Shown here one piece after another: positions 8,659-14,361 of a stretch of 14,361 nt of DNA; position 1 is the stretch's first letter; each line of letters starts with the position of its first letter. The position numbers were made by a program, and so were the translations under genes. Origin of the DNA: Salibacteraceae bacterium (GTDB taxonomy: Bacteria; Bacteroidota; Bacteroidia; Flavobacteriales_G; Salibacteraceae); assembly GCA_023262195.1 (NCBI GenBank), contig JALRDM010000086.1, positions 1 through 14,361 of the forward strand, in the 5' to 3' direction. Below the pieces are notes generated by a model. The model was given only the letters and a program-made list of their open reading frames with translations. It ran no database searches and was not told the DNA's origin.

Positions 8659-9514
8659 TGTTAGACGAAGTTACCTTCAATCCATATTGTTCACAATCAA
8701 TAATTTGACCTGTAATGGAGTAACATACATTTTCGTTTTTCGAGCTGTTGGTTGATCGTTCAGCAATACTCAGCGGTATGGTAGAATTGATCACACCTAC
8801 GGCATCTAAATCAAAACCACTTTGCGCGAAATTAGTGGGCCAAGGATCGTTGATTTGATTTGAGTCACGGTCCATACTTCCATATTCGGGATTGATAGAG
8901 CCGACTACATCAATGATACGTACATGCGATATTGCTGACTTATCTAGCAACGCGGTGTCCGGCAGGTCAGCTAGGTCGAATGGTGTGCCGTACATCGCCA
9001 CATACTTACCTGCAAGATTGTCAAATAAGGATGCGTCACTTTCAGAGAATGCTGCAAGCTGGTTTTCCGTTTGTTGCTCACTCACCGAAGGGAACCTTAA
9101 GAAGTTTAAGCCGTCTGAGCTGACCTCTACGAAAGCTAGTTCTAGAAAAGCGAATTCTCCAGATCCAAAACCATTTTCAAAGACGGCAAAATCAAACCCA
9201 GGTCCATCAAATATTTCGCCATTGAACGTCAGTGTTGCACTTCCCCCATCACCCAAACTCACAACCAGCGGTGCATCAGGCTTTCCAACCGCGTAATTGG
9301 CATTTCCAGTTGTTGCATACCCGCTGTCAGGTAGGTTTATTTGACGCAAACCACGCTCAACAACACAACCTGTAGCCCATGTACGAAATGCGGTACTATC
9401 GCTGTGCATAGCAGTAGTTCCTTCCATATCGTATTGTGGTGCAAACGATCCTTGTTGAGCTATTGTCTCATATCCATAAAGACTGATGATCAATATGAAG
9501 CTTAGGTACTTCAA
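8621..9514 (-). CDS. Secreted surface protein of the B12 operon, possible degenerate T9SS sorting domain
   Basis: 297 residues; function unknown. A TTG start (9514) overlaps the preceding stop as TTGA, and gives a good signal peptide ending ETIA/QQ, so the non-ATG start is convincing. The central region (about 65-240) is an all-beta domain with motifs I recognise from Bacteroidota surface proteins but cannot name: DGPGFDFAVFENGF, FLELAFVEVSSDGLNFLRFP, GLAGKY-like LAGKYVAMYGTPFDLADL, VRIIDVVG, DPWPT and SGFDLDAVGVIN. The Asp-rich D-x-D-x-N tract (MDRDSNQINDPW) may bind a metal. The last ~35 residues (CYSITGQIIDCEQYGLKV...SSIIYNRLAR) resemble a type A T9SS sorting domain and would imply export by the type IX system. 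Its place in the operon suggests a role in cobamide capture; this is inference. Confidence 0.8.
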   Translation of the reverse strand: MKYLSFILIISLYGYETIAQQGSFAPQYDMEGTTAMHSDSTAFRTWATGCVVERGLRQINLPDSGYATTGNANYAVGKPDAPLVVSLGDGGSATLTFNGEIFDGPGFDFAVFENGFGSGEFAFLELAFVEVSSDGLNFLRFPSVSEQQTENQLAAFSESDASLFDNLAGKYVAMYGTPFDLADLPDTALLDKSAISHVRIIDVVGSINPEYGSMDRDSNQINDPWPTNFAQSGFDLDAVGVINSTIPLSIAERSTNSSKNENVCYSITGQIIDCEQYGLKVTSSNNGSSIIYNRLAR

Positions 9515-10479
9515 GGCACAAAAACTTTAAGGCTTTTTTTCACCCCTTCATCACTCTCAAAAACGATAATACTCCAGCCAGAAGGAAGGTCAGAAAATGC
9601 AATTTCTGATTGAAAAGATTTGTGCATCCATTGGTTAACAAGCCTTCCACCAATATCATATGCGCTAATCTTTCCCTGTGTTGCTGACGTAAGTTTAAAG
9701 GAACTATGGCCGTGAATTGCATTGAAATCTGAATTGTTCCCAAAATCTGAAGCACCAAGAATTAAAGTGTAGGTGAGATTGTCTAGGCATACGTATGTTG
9801 GTGTGTTTATGAAGCCAAAGCTGGTATCACTCGAGCTAAACGTAAATTTGAGGTGAGCTGTATCTGATATTGTAGTATCAAAACCTGTTAAATCGAACGT
9901 GCTCCATTCATTTAATATAAAATCTTCATTGCTGTCATTGAAAGTGAAATCAGCTAATTCAAACGTAAGAGTGTCAGACTTATATCCTGGCATTTGTAAA
10001 ACAGCATGAAGCCGAAAGTAATCTGGGTCATCGCCTGATTGACCACCAAACTTTTTTGCGAAAGCATCTCCGTTTAACATACTGAAATATGCATAAGTCG
10101 TATTGGTCACCTGCACAGAGGATAGTCTTAAAGATTGATCTAACAAAGGGTCGATACGCATTTGAGCATTGGAATAACCTACGGCATAAATTTCCGAATC
10201 ATATCCACCAGCTGTGATTGAACTGTATTGATTTGCAAATCCAGGTGTTGAATCATTTCGCATTGAACTTAAGGCAAAACCATCCCAGAAACCACCGAAG
10301 GAAGTGTCATAATTATTGAGGAGGTGAATGTTTGAAAAACTGAAAATTCCACCGGCCTCAGAGCCATTTTTAAAGGTGTCTAATGGCATAGTGTCACCCT
10401 CAAACCCTTCAGTGATTTGAGCATTAAGTGTTCCTAGGAATATTACCAAGGTCACAGAAAGAGATACTTGTTGCTTCAT
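9511..10479 (-). CDS. DUF4465-like secreted protein with T9SS C-terminal sorting domain
   Basis: 322 residues, first gene after the cobalamin riboswitch. Signal peptide of about 20 residues ending LNA/QIT. The central domain (about 22-240) has features of DUF4465 beta-sandwich proteins: ITEGFEG, GGFWDGFALSSMRND, GFANQYSSITAGGYDSE, YAVGYSNAQ, TYAYFSMLNGDAFAKKFGG and a late VCLDNLTYTL. The C-terminal ~80 residues (FKLTSATQGKISAYDIGGRLV...SGWSIIVFESDEGVKKSLKVFVP) form a type A sorting domain, so the protein is probably exported by T9SS and surface attached or released. Start is ATG at 10479. The next gene begins inside its stop codon. DUF4465 proteins occur near B12 transport genes in Bacteroidota as far as I recall, but the biochemical role here is unknown. 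Confidence 0.82.
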   Translation of the reverse strand: MKQQVSLSVTLVIFLGTLNAQITEGFEGDTMPLDTFKNGSEAGGIFSFSNIHLLNNYDTSFGGFWDGFALSSMRNDSTPGFANQYSSITAGGYDSEIYAVGYSNAQMRIDPLLDQSLRLSSVQVTNTTYAYFSMLNGDAFAKKFGGQSGDDPDYFRLHAVLQMPGYKSDTLTFELADFTFNDSNEDFILNEWSTFDLTGFDTTISDTAHLKFTFSSSDTSFGFINTPTYVCLDNLTYTLILGASDFGNNSDFNAIHGHSSFKLTSATQGKISAYDIGGRLVNQWMHKSFQSEIAFSDLPSGWSIIVFESDEGVKKSLKVFVP

Positions 10480-10527
10480 ATTTGAGCATTTAAATAGTTT
10501 AAAATACCCGTGAAGCGATCTGAAAAT

Positions 10528-10553
10528 AAGAATAGCACGATAATGCTACGCTT
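10528..10553 (-). promoter_or_regulatory. Candidate expression-platform hairpin between riboswitch and first operon gene
   Basis: The minus strand forms an imperfect hairpin, AAGCGTAGCA / TGCTATTCTT around a TTATCG loop, with one C-U mismatch and one G-U pair. It is followed by ATTTT. It sits about 30 bases after the B12 box and 48 bases before the ATG. It could be a weak terminator or anti-structure; the U tract is poor. Confidence 0.35.
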
Positions 10554-10581
10554 TTATCCCGAAAGCCTTACGATTTAAAAC

Positions 10582-10745
10582 ACTCTGGCAGGTCTTCTGA
10601 CTCAATTCACCCCAGATCGCCTTCCCTCAAACTTGAAGTGGCATAATGATCAAGGATTTGCGCAATTGCGCTGAACCTTACAGCTGCGGGAACAGTTCCT
10701 GATTTTCACAGGATTCCCTATTAATTCCGATTAAGGAAACCAAAA
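10582..10745 (-). promoter_or_regulatory. Cobalamin riboswitch (B12 element)
   Basis: Five conserved blocks occur in the right order on the minus strand: GGTTTCC (10741-10735); AGGGAA with the CCTGTGAAAATCAGG hairpin and TTCCCGCAGCTGTAA core (about 10720-10678); GCCACT (10642-10637); GGGAAGGCG (10626-10618); and the B12 box AGTCAGAAGACCTGCC (10602-10587). This is the hallmark of adenosylcobalamin-type riboswitches and predicts repression by B12 of the 10479-4713 genes. The edges are approximate. It begins only about 18 bases after the stop of the upstream lipoprotein gene, so its promoter would lie inside that gene or be shared with it. Confidence 0.96.
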
Positions 10746-10763
10746 TGACGGTGTGAAAGTAAT

Positions 10764-11540
10764 TTATGGAACTGGAATGTAACCAATTTCGCGTGGAACA
10801 AGACGCACATTGAATTCGGCATCTATTACAGTCTTATCTTGGGTACCATTGAAAAGTCGTCCAGCAAATTCGCCTTTAAGTACGAATAACGCAAATGTGT
10901 CCAGTGGATCGGCTGCAGTATCGTTTAAATAGAACTCAGTAACTCTGAAGTAAGAGTCTTGTAGCTGGCCGCTGCCATCTTTTGTTTCCCAAGTTTCTAA
11001 GTTCTCATCAATGTACTTGATTTTCACTCCCGGCCTTCCATATTCAGGGCTTGTGAATGGGTTGGCCCCAAACCGAATTGGAGACAGTAAGTTATTTGGC
11101 CAGAATGCGCTTGTAGTGTCTCCTAAGTCAATGCAGTCGTAGAAGTAAATTTCAATTCGTTGAAATGGATCTCCTGGTCGAATGAAATAGGAGTAATGCT
11201 CTATAAAGTCATCAGTCGAATCCTTACCGCATTCACCTATTACATCATACTCAGCAAAATTGTAATAGATGTTTTTAGTGTACTCAATTGTAGGGTCATT
11301 GGGAAAGCGAGTGATGGTATCCCATTTTGATCGCTTAGCATTCTGCCACATGGTATACTCACCATCCATTTTTCCATAGAAATAGTACTCGCTTGTGGGA
11401 AAATTGAAGGTATCAAATGGTGGAATTGGTATGGTATCTTCATCCTGAACCACCAGGATTGAATTTCCTCGCTTACATGATGACGTACTAATTGCCAACG
11501 CTAAAACGAATACGCTAAAGAAGATCGAAAGTGATTTCAT
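10764..11540 (-). CDS. Lipoprotein of unknown function upstream of the cobalamin riboswitch
   Basis: 258 residues from ATG at 11540; a GTG two codons upstream is less likely. Signal peptide with lipidated Cys22 (AISTSSC), then an acidic/Pro linker (VVQDEDTIPIPP). The rest is Asp/Tyr/Phe-rich and probably all-beta (EYYFYGKMDGEYTMW, NIYYNFAEYDV). The final ~88 residues (171-258) match the C-terminal domain of the lipoprotein at 4713-5681: GVKIKYIDE, TWET, DSYF, LN, LKGEFAGRLFN and EFNVRLVP. Two further Cys (in GECGKD and FYDCIDL) might form a disulfide, but lipoproteins on the surface often have such pairs without known meaning. A good promoter lies directly upstream. The riboswitch lies downstream of this gene, so B12 control would not act on it. 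Function not recognised. Confidence 0.85.
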   Translation of the reverse strand: MKSLSIFFSVFVLALAISTSSCKRGNSILVVQDEDTIPIPPFDTFNFPTSEYYFYGKMDGEYTMWQNAKRSKWDTITRFPNDPTIEYTKNIYYNFAEYDVIGECGKDSTDDFIEHYSYFIRPGDPFQRIEIYFYDCIDLGDTTSAFWPNNLLSPIRFGANPFTSPEYGRPGVKIKYIDENLETWETKDGSGQLQDSYFRVTEFYLNDTAADPLDTFALFVLKGEFAGRLFNGTQDKTVIDAEFNVRLVPREIGYIPVP

Positions 11541-11559
11541 GTGCACTGGTTTCGAAAGT

Positions 11560-11587
11560 CAAAGTTATGGAAAATGACCTTGAACAA
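11560..11587 (-). promoter_or_regulatory. Bacteroidota-type promoter of the upstream lipoprotein
   Basis: The minus strand has TTG (11587-11585), 17 bases, then TAACTTTG (11567-11560), an exact match to the flavobacterial TTG-N17-23-TAnnTTTG consensus. The ATG at 11540 follows 19 bases later, leaving a short leader. It would drive the lipoprotein gene and possibly, by read-through, the riboswitch RNA. Confidence 0.65.
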
Positions 11588-11623
11588 ACAGACGATGCAT
11601 TCTTTGTTTGGTTTGTTGACCAC

Positions 11624-12475
11624 TTAAGGGAAAACAGTTCTTGATATTTCTACAGCTTCCGAAAATGAATCAAGGTCAATTCCCGAAAAATTCTCTTGAC
11701 TTAAGGTACTAAACAGCGCTTGTGTAGAAATATTGCCCGCGAGTTCATCCTCTGCCATAGGACACCCACCCAAGCCATTAATGGCTACATCAAAGGCTCT
11801 ACAGCCTGCTTCAAATGCTGCCGATATTTTCTTAGCAGAATCTGAAGGGTTGCTGTGAAGGTGCGCACCAATATGTAATTCACTGAATTGATCGATGACC
11901 GTTTTAAAAAGGTCTGCAATCGAACTTTCATTACCAACTCCAATAGTATCGGCCATTGCAAAATGTGAAATTCCTAGCTCACTATGAAGTCTATCAACCC
12001 ATGTACAAGCCAATTCGCTGCTCCAAGGGTCTTCATACGGATTGCCAAATGCCATTGATATGTAGATGAGCACTTTTTGATTTGCACCATGTGCAACATT
12101 CACGATCTCCTCCACCCTGCTCAAGCTCTGGTCAATGGTGGAATTAGTGTTTCGCATTTGAAATGTCTCCGAAATACTGAATGGATATCCTACAAAACTT
12201 ATCTGTTCAAATTGGCCTGCAGACTCAGCTCCACGCTTATTTGCTACAATCGCCAGCAGCTTAGACTTTGTGTCATTCAGATCTAATCCATGGAGCACTT
12301 CTGCTGTATCCTTTAATTGTGGAATAGCCTTGGGTGAAACGAAACTGCCAAAGTCTATAGTGTCAAATCCTACTCTCAAGAGTTTATTGATGTATTCTAT
12401 TTTTTTCTCAGTGGGTATCCAAGGTTCTACCCCTTGCATGGCATCTCTTGGGCACTCAGTAATCTTAATACTCAT
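11624..12475 (-). CDS. Hydroxymethylglutaryl-CoA lyase-like enzyme (HMGL/DRE-TIM family)
   Basis: Likely cleaves HMG-CoA to acetoacetate and acetyl-CoA, the last step of leucine degradation; cytoplasmic. 283 residues, slightly shorter than typical bacterial HMG-CoA lyases (about 300). Seen: N-terminal ECPRDAMQG with catalytic Arg9-Asp10 equivalents; [33 protein letters not shown]; the metal-binding HLH in GAHLHSN; the GLGGCPMA loop with the conserved Cys; and [13 protein letters not shown] carrying the metal-ligand Asn. All key residues of the family appear present, which favours HMG-CoA lyase over homocitrate/isopropylmalate synthases. The ATG overlaps the pyrD stop as ATGA (12475-12472), so the two are translationally coupled. 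Confidence 0.88.
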   Translation of the reverse strand: MSIKITECPRDAMQGVEPWIPTEKKIEYINKLLRVGFDTIDFGSFVSPKAIPQLKDTAEVLHGLDLNDTKSKLLAIVANKRGAESAGQFEQISFVGYPFSISETFQMRNTNSTIDQSLSRVEEIVNVAHGANQKVLIYISMAFGNPYEDPWSSELACTWVDRLHSELGISHFAMADTIGVGNESSIADLFKTVIDQFSELHIGAHLHSNPSDSAKKISAAFEAGCRAFDVAINGLGGCPMAEDELAGNISTQALFSTLSQENFSGIDLDSFSEAVEISRTVFP

Positions 12476-13494
12476 TTTATCAATCGTTTATTGATTCGCT
12501 TTATCAATCCAGGGCCTTCATAAACGAATCCGGTATAAAGTTGCAATAGTTGTGCGCCAGCGTCTAACTTTTCAATGGCATCCTCTGGTGAATGTATGCC
12601 ACCAACACCAATCATTGGGATGGTTCCACCCGAAGCCTCATGAATGAACTTAATGGCTTTTGTACTCATTTCACGTACTGGTTTGCCACTCAATCCTCCA
12701 TTTTCCTGGAACAAACGATTGTTTGACACCAACCCATTTCTCGATATTGTGGTGTTACTAACAACCAACCCGTCTATAGATATTTCTTTGACCAGTAATA
12801 TAATGTTTAGCAATTGTTCCTGATTGAGGTCAGGCGCAATTTTCAGCAACACCGGTTTGAATTTTTCATTGGTAGTGCGATGTTCGAAAAGTGCTTGAAA
12901 TATTCGTTTTAGTTGATCTTTTCCTTGCAGCTCGCGAAGTCCAGGAGTGTTCGGTGAACTTACATTTACAACGAAGTAATCAACGTAATTATAGAGCTTC
13001 TTGAATGAGTATAAATAGTCATCAACAGCATTTTCATTTGGAGTGACCTTGTTTTTACCAATATTTCCACCCAAGGGAACACGGTGTTTGGATTTCTGTA
13101 TCCTCTCCACTGCTCTATCAACACCAGCATTATTAAATCCCATACGGTTTATAAGAGCTTCATCTTTTTGCAACCTGAAAAGTCGGGGCTTATCATTCCC
13201 AGATTGGGCTTTGGGAGTAATTGTGCCAATTTCTATAAACCCAAAACCTAAGGATTCTAAAGCTTCGATCCAACGTGCATCCTTGTCAAAGCCCGCTGCC
13301 AAACCAACTGGATTTGGAAATGTTAGCCCAAACACATTGCGCTCCAAACTCGTTGACTCAATATTGAAAGACCTCCGAATAATGTCTTTTACGAGTGGAA
13401 CTTGATGGGAAAAAGCCAATCCGTTAGCCGTGAGGTAATGTACCTTTTCTGGATCTATGCTGTATAATAATGGCCTTAAAATATCTTTATACAT
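12472..13494 (-). CDS. pyrD: Dihydroorotate dehydrogenase (quinone), class 2
   Basis: Oxidises dihydroorotate to orotate with FMN and passes electrons to the quinone pool; fourth step of pyrimidine synthesis, at the inner face of the membrane. 340 residues (E. coli PyrD 336). Seen: N-terminal membrane-associating helix [66 protein letters not shown] around residues 177-190 with the class 2 catalytic Ser; [26 protein letters not shown]; and [11 protein letters not shown] at the FMN phosphate. Start ATG at 13494 gives the standard PyrD N-terminus. A -7 box lies four bases upstream. First gene of a two-gene unit with the HMG-CoA-lyase-like gene. Confidence 0.97.
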   Translation of the reverse strand: MYKDILRPLLYSIDPEKVHYLTANGLAFSHQVPLVKDIIRRSFNIESTSLERNVFGLTFPNPVGLAAGFDKDARWIEALESLGFGFIEIGTITPKAQSGNDKPRLFRLQKDEALINRMGFNNAGVDRAVERIQKSKHRVPLGGNIGKNKVTPNENAVDDYLYSFKKLYNYVDYFVVNVSSPNTPGLRELQGKDQLKRIFQALFEHRTTNEKFKPVLLKIAPDLNQEQLLNIILLVKEISIDGLVVSNTTISRNGLVSNNRLFQENGGLSGKPVREMSTKAIKFIHEASGGTIPMIGVGGIHSPEDAIEKLDAGAQLLQLYTGFVYEGPGLIKRINKRLIK

Positions 13495-13498
13495 CGGG

Positions 13499-13506
13499 CA
13501 AATGTA
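13499..13506 (-). promoter_or_regulatory. Exact TAnnTTTG -7 box of pyrD
   Basis: The minus strand reads TACATTTG (13506-13499), four bases before the pyrD ATG at 13494. No TTG lies 17-23 bases upstream (TTTCAACA is the nearest resemblance). If used, the start of transcription would fall at or next to the ATG, giving a leaderless mRNA. Confidence 0.4.
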
Positions 13507-13521
13507 CGTTCATGAATTATG

Positions 13522-13597
13522 TTGAAACTTGAAATAAAAGACATCGAACAATCCGCAATCAATAGTTGAAGTGTAGTTGATTCAAACTTCAAATAAA
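13522..13597. repeat. 17-base imperfect direct repeat in the divergent pyrD / secreted-protein spacer
   Basis: TTGAAACTTGAAATAAA (13522-13538) and TTCAAACTTCAAATAAA (13581-13597) match at 15 of 17 positions, 59 bases apart. Between them TAGTTGA occurs twice (13563-13569 and 13574-13580). These could be operator half-sites or simply AT-rich coincidence. Confidence 0.35.
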
Positions 13598-13619
13598 TCG
13601 AAAATGATATTCGTTCAGA

Positions 13620-14213
13620 ATGGCTTTTTTTTCGAAAAATTTTAGTCTCATGAGATATGCATTTGTTTTAATACTCGCAACGGTTTGGTTGAACCCAATT
13701 TATGCTGATGAATTCAAGATCAAGTTAGATGTTGATTTGGTTGATCATACTCCAGCTGCGGGCGTTTTAGTTCAGGTGGTGGAAAAAGGCAAGGAGATGA
13801 TGAGTGTAACTTTAGAAGCAGACGGTGAGACCAAATTTGAACTTGAAAAAGGTAAGTTATTTGAAATTTGGATAAGGAAGTCGGGATACCTACCACATGT
13901 CATACACAGCGTGCATGCTGAAGGAAAGAGTAAGCACTCGGTATTGCTTTACAAGGAAACTAAAAAGGTTTCTTACAAAGCCGAAGAGTACACCGGTGTG
14001 AACCGCACGTTTTTAGATGTTAAGAAAATGACCATACCTGCAGAATATTTGGCTGATGGAGTAAACACTGTGACAGAGGAATCCCTGACAAAAGTCGAAA
14101 CAGTGAATCTAAAGACCGTTGGTAAGTTGGCAAAATCACAGGAAAAGGCTCAGAAGAAAATCGATTCAACGGTTAAAAAAAAGCGAAATCTGAAGAGGCA
14201 ATCGCAGAGGTAA
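13620..14213 (+). CDS. Secreted protein with CarboxypepD_reg/PEGA-like domain; zero-frame product, probably frameshifted at the 3' end
   Basis: 197 residues in the open frame. Signal peptide ending NPIYA/DEF (cleavage near residue 29); the ATG at 13650 (residue 11) would give a more typical signal and is a possible true start. Residues about 31-110 form a beta-sandwich module (AAGVLVQVVEKGKEM...FELEKGKLFEIWIRKSGYLPHVI) similar in pattern to the N-terminal module of the 1016-residue protein at 1568-4618. A charged helical tail begins near 150 (TVGKLAKSQEKAQKKIDSTVKKK). Right after this the frame runs through an A8 tract (14175-14182) into nine basic residues (RNLKRQSQR) and stops at 14211-14213. 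The tail in the -1 frame looks like the true continuation. Function unknown; likely periplasmic. Only real plus-strand gene in the window, divergent from pyrD. Confidence 0.75.
   Translation: MAFFSKNFSLMRYAFVLILATVWLNPIYADEFKIKLDVDLVDHTPAAGVLVQVVEKGKEMMSVTLEADGETKFELEKGKLFEIWIRKSGYLPHVIHSVHAEGKSKHSVLLYKETKKVSYKAEEYTGVNRTFLDVKKMTIPAEYLADGVNTVTEESLTKVETVNLKTVGKLAKSQEKAQKKIDSTVKKKRNLKRQSQR
14177..14183 (+). other. Slippery heptamer A AAA AAG within an A8 run
   Basis: In the zero frame the codons are GTT AAA AAA AAG CGA, so A AAA AAG is in the correct phase for dnaX-type -1 slippage of two lysine tRNAs. The -1 frame has a TAA at 14174-14176 just before the run, so a productive shift can only happen from here on to the zero-frame stop at 14211. 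No Shine-Dalgarno-like stimulator at the usual distance and no strong downstream stem are apparent. Confidence 0.5.
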
Positions 14214-14326
14214 AATCAGACGTAGCAAGTGGCAAGACAGCTAAGGTTGATGGCGATGAGCAGATTTTGAAACTTCAAAAAGCTGTAGTGAAATACAACG
14301 AAAAATTGCAAAAACTGGCTTACTGA
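14183..14326 (+). CDS. -1 frame C-terminal extension of the 13620 gene (47 codons plus stop)
   Basis: Read from GCG at 14183 the -1 frame gives 47 residues (AKSEEAIAEVKSDVASGK... to ...VVKYNEKLQKLAY) and stops with TGA at 14324-14326. The composition (Lys, Glu, Ala, Val with heptad-like hydrophobics) continues the helical tail before the A run, unlike the Arg-rich zero-frame end. Joined at Lys188 the full product would be 235 residues, or the same if the true sequence has A9. After 14326 only 35 bases remain, with nothing recognisable. Confidence 0.7.
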   Translation, partial: AKSEEAIAEVKSDVASGKTAKVDGDEQILKLQKAVVKYNEKLQKLAY

Positions 14327-14361
14327 TTTTAGAAAGCGACCACTACCCTACCCTGCGTTTT

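Noticed and set aside
8892..9296. Plus-strand open frame of 134 codons
   Set aside because: Opposite the conserved ENGF region of the secreted protein; no independent support.
10580..10745. Conserved hairpin-rich spacer considered as a REP-like or small RNA gene
   Set aside because: The ordered conserved blocks and B12 box fit a cobalamin riboswitch, which also matches the downstream btuB/btuG genes.
14327..14361. Possible terminator after the last gene
   Set aside because: No inverted repeat with a T-run is visible in the remaining 35 bases.
1..14361. Mobile element, CRISPR array or defence system
   Set aside because: No transposase, integrase, terminal repeats, regularly spaced repeats or defence-type domains were found; RecQ alone is a housekeeping helicase here.

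Overview
The window looks like the chromosome of a member of the Bacteroidota, probably a Flavobacteriales or Cytophagales relative. The evidence is a type IX secretion (T9SS) sorting domain, surface lipoproteins, TAnnTTTG-type -7 boxes, almost no Shine-Dalgarno sequences, and a B12 uptake locus with a BtuG-like partner. No tRNA, rRNA, CRISPR array, phage or insertion sequence is visible. Nearly everything reads on the minus strand; only the last gene is on the plus strand.

Layout from left to right. (1) 1-1502, minus: 5' two-thirds of a RecQ helicase that runs off the window edge and lacks the zinc-binding cysteines. (2) 1568-4618, minus: a 1016-residue secreted protein with about twelve TPR/coiled-coil repeats. 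(3) 4713-10479, minus: a five-gene cobalamin (cobamide) uptake locus. In transcription order it holds a DUF4465-like T9SS protein, a second secreted surface protein, a BtuB-like TonB-dependent receptor, a BtuG-like beta-propeller lipoprotein and a lipoprotein of unknown function, followed by a clear intrinsic terminator at 4655-4682. A cobalamin riboswitch at about 10582-10745 precedes it. (4) 10764-11540, minus: a second lipoprotein just upstream of the riboswitch. Its C-terminal 85-90 residues are clearly related to those of the lipoprotein that ends the operon. (5) 11624-13494, minus: pyrD and an HMG-CoA-lyase-like gene, coupled by a 4-base ATGA overlap. (6) 13620-14326, plus: a secreted protein whose reading frame breaks at an A8 run; a -1 shift at A AAA AAG restores a plausible 47-residue C-terminal tail.

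How the genes work together: when B12 is scarce the riboswitch should allow expression of the surface capture and import proteins. BtuG-like and BtuB-like proteins would form the outer-membrane capture-and-import pair, with the T9SS-exported proteins and the two related lipoproteins as candidate accessory surface proteins. The inner-membrane transporter (BtuFCD) is not in the window. The most interesting points are the paralogous lipoproteins bracketing the B12 locus, the T9SS-type accessory proteins, and the possible programmed frameshift in the last gene. No gap between genes exceeds 300 bases; the largest (10480-10763) is mostly riboswitch.
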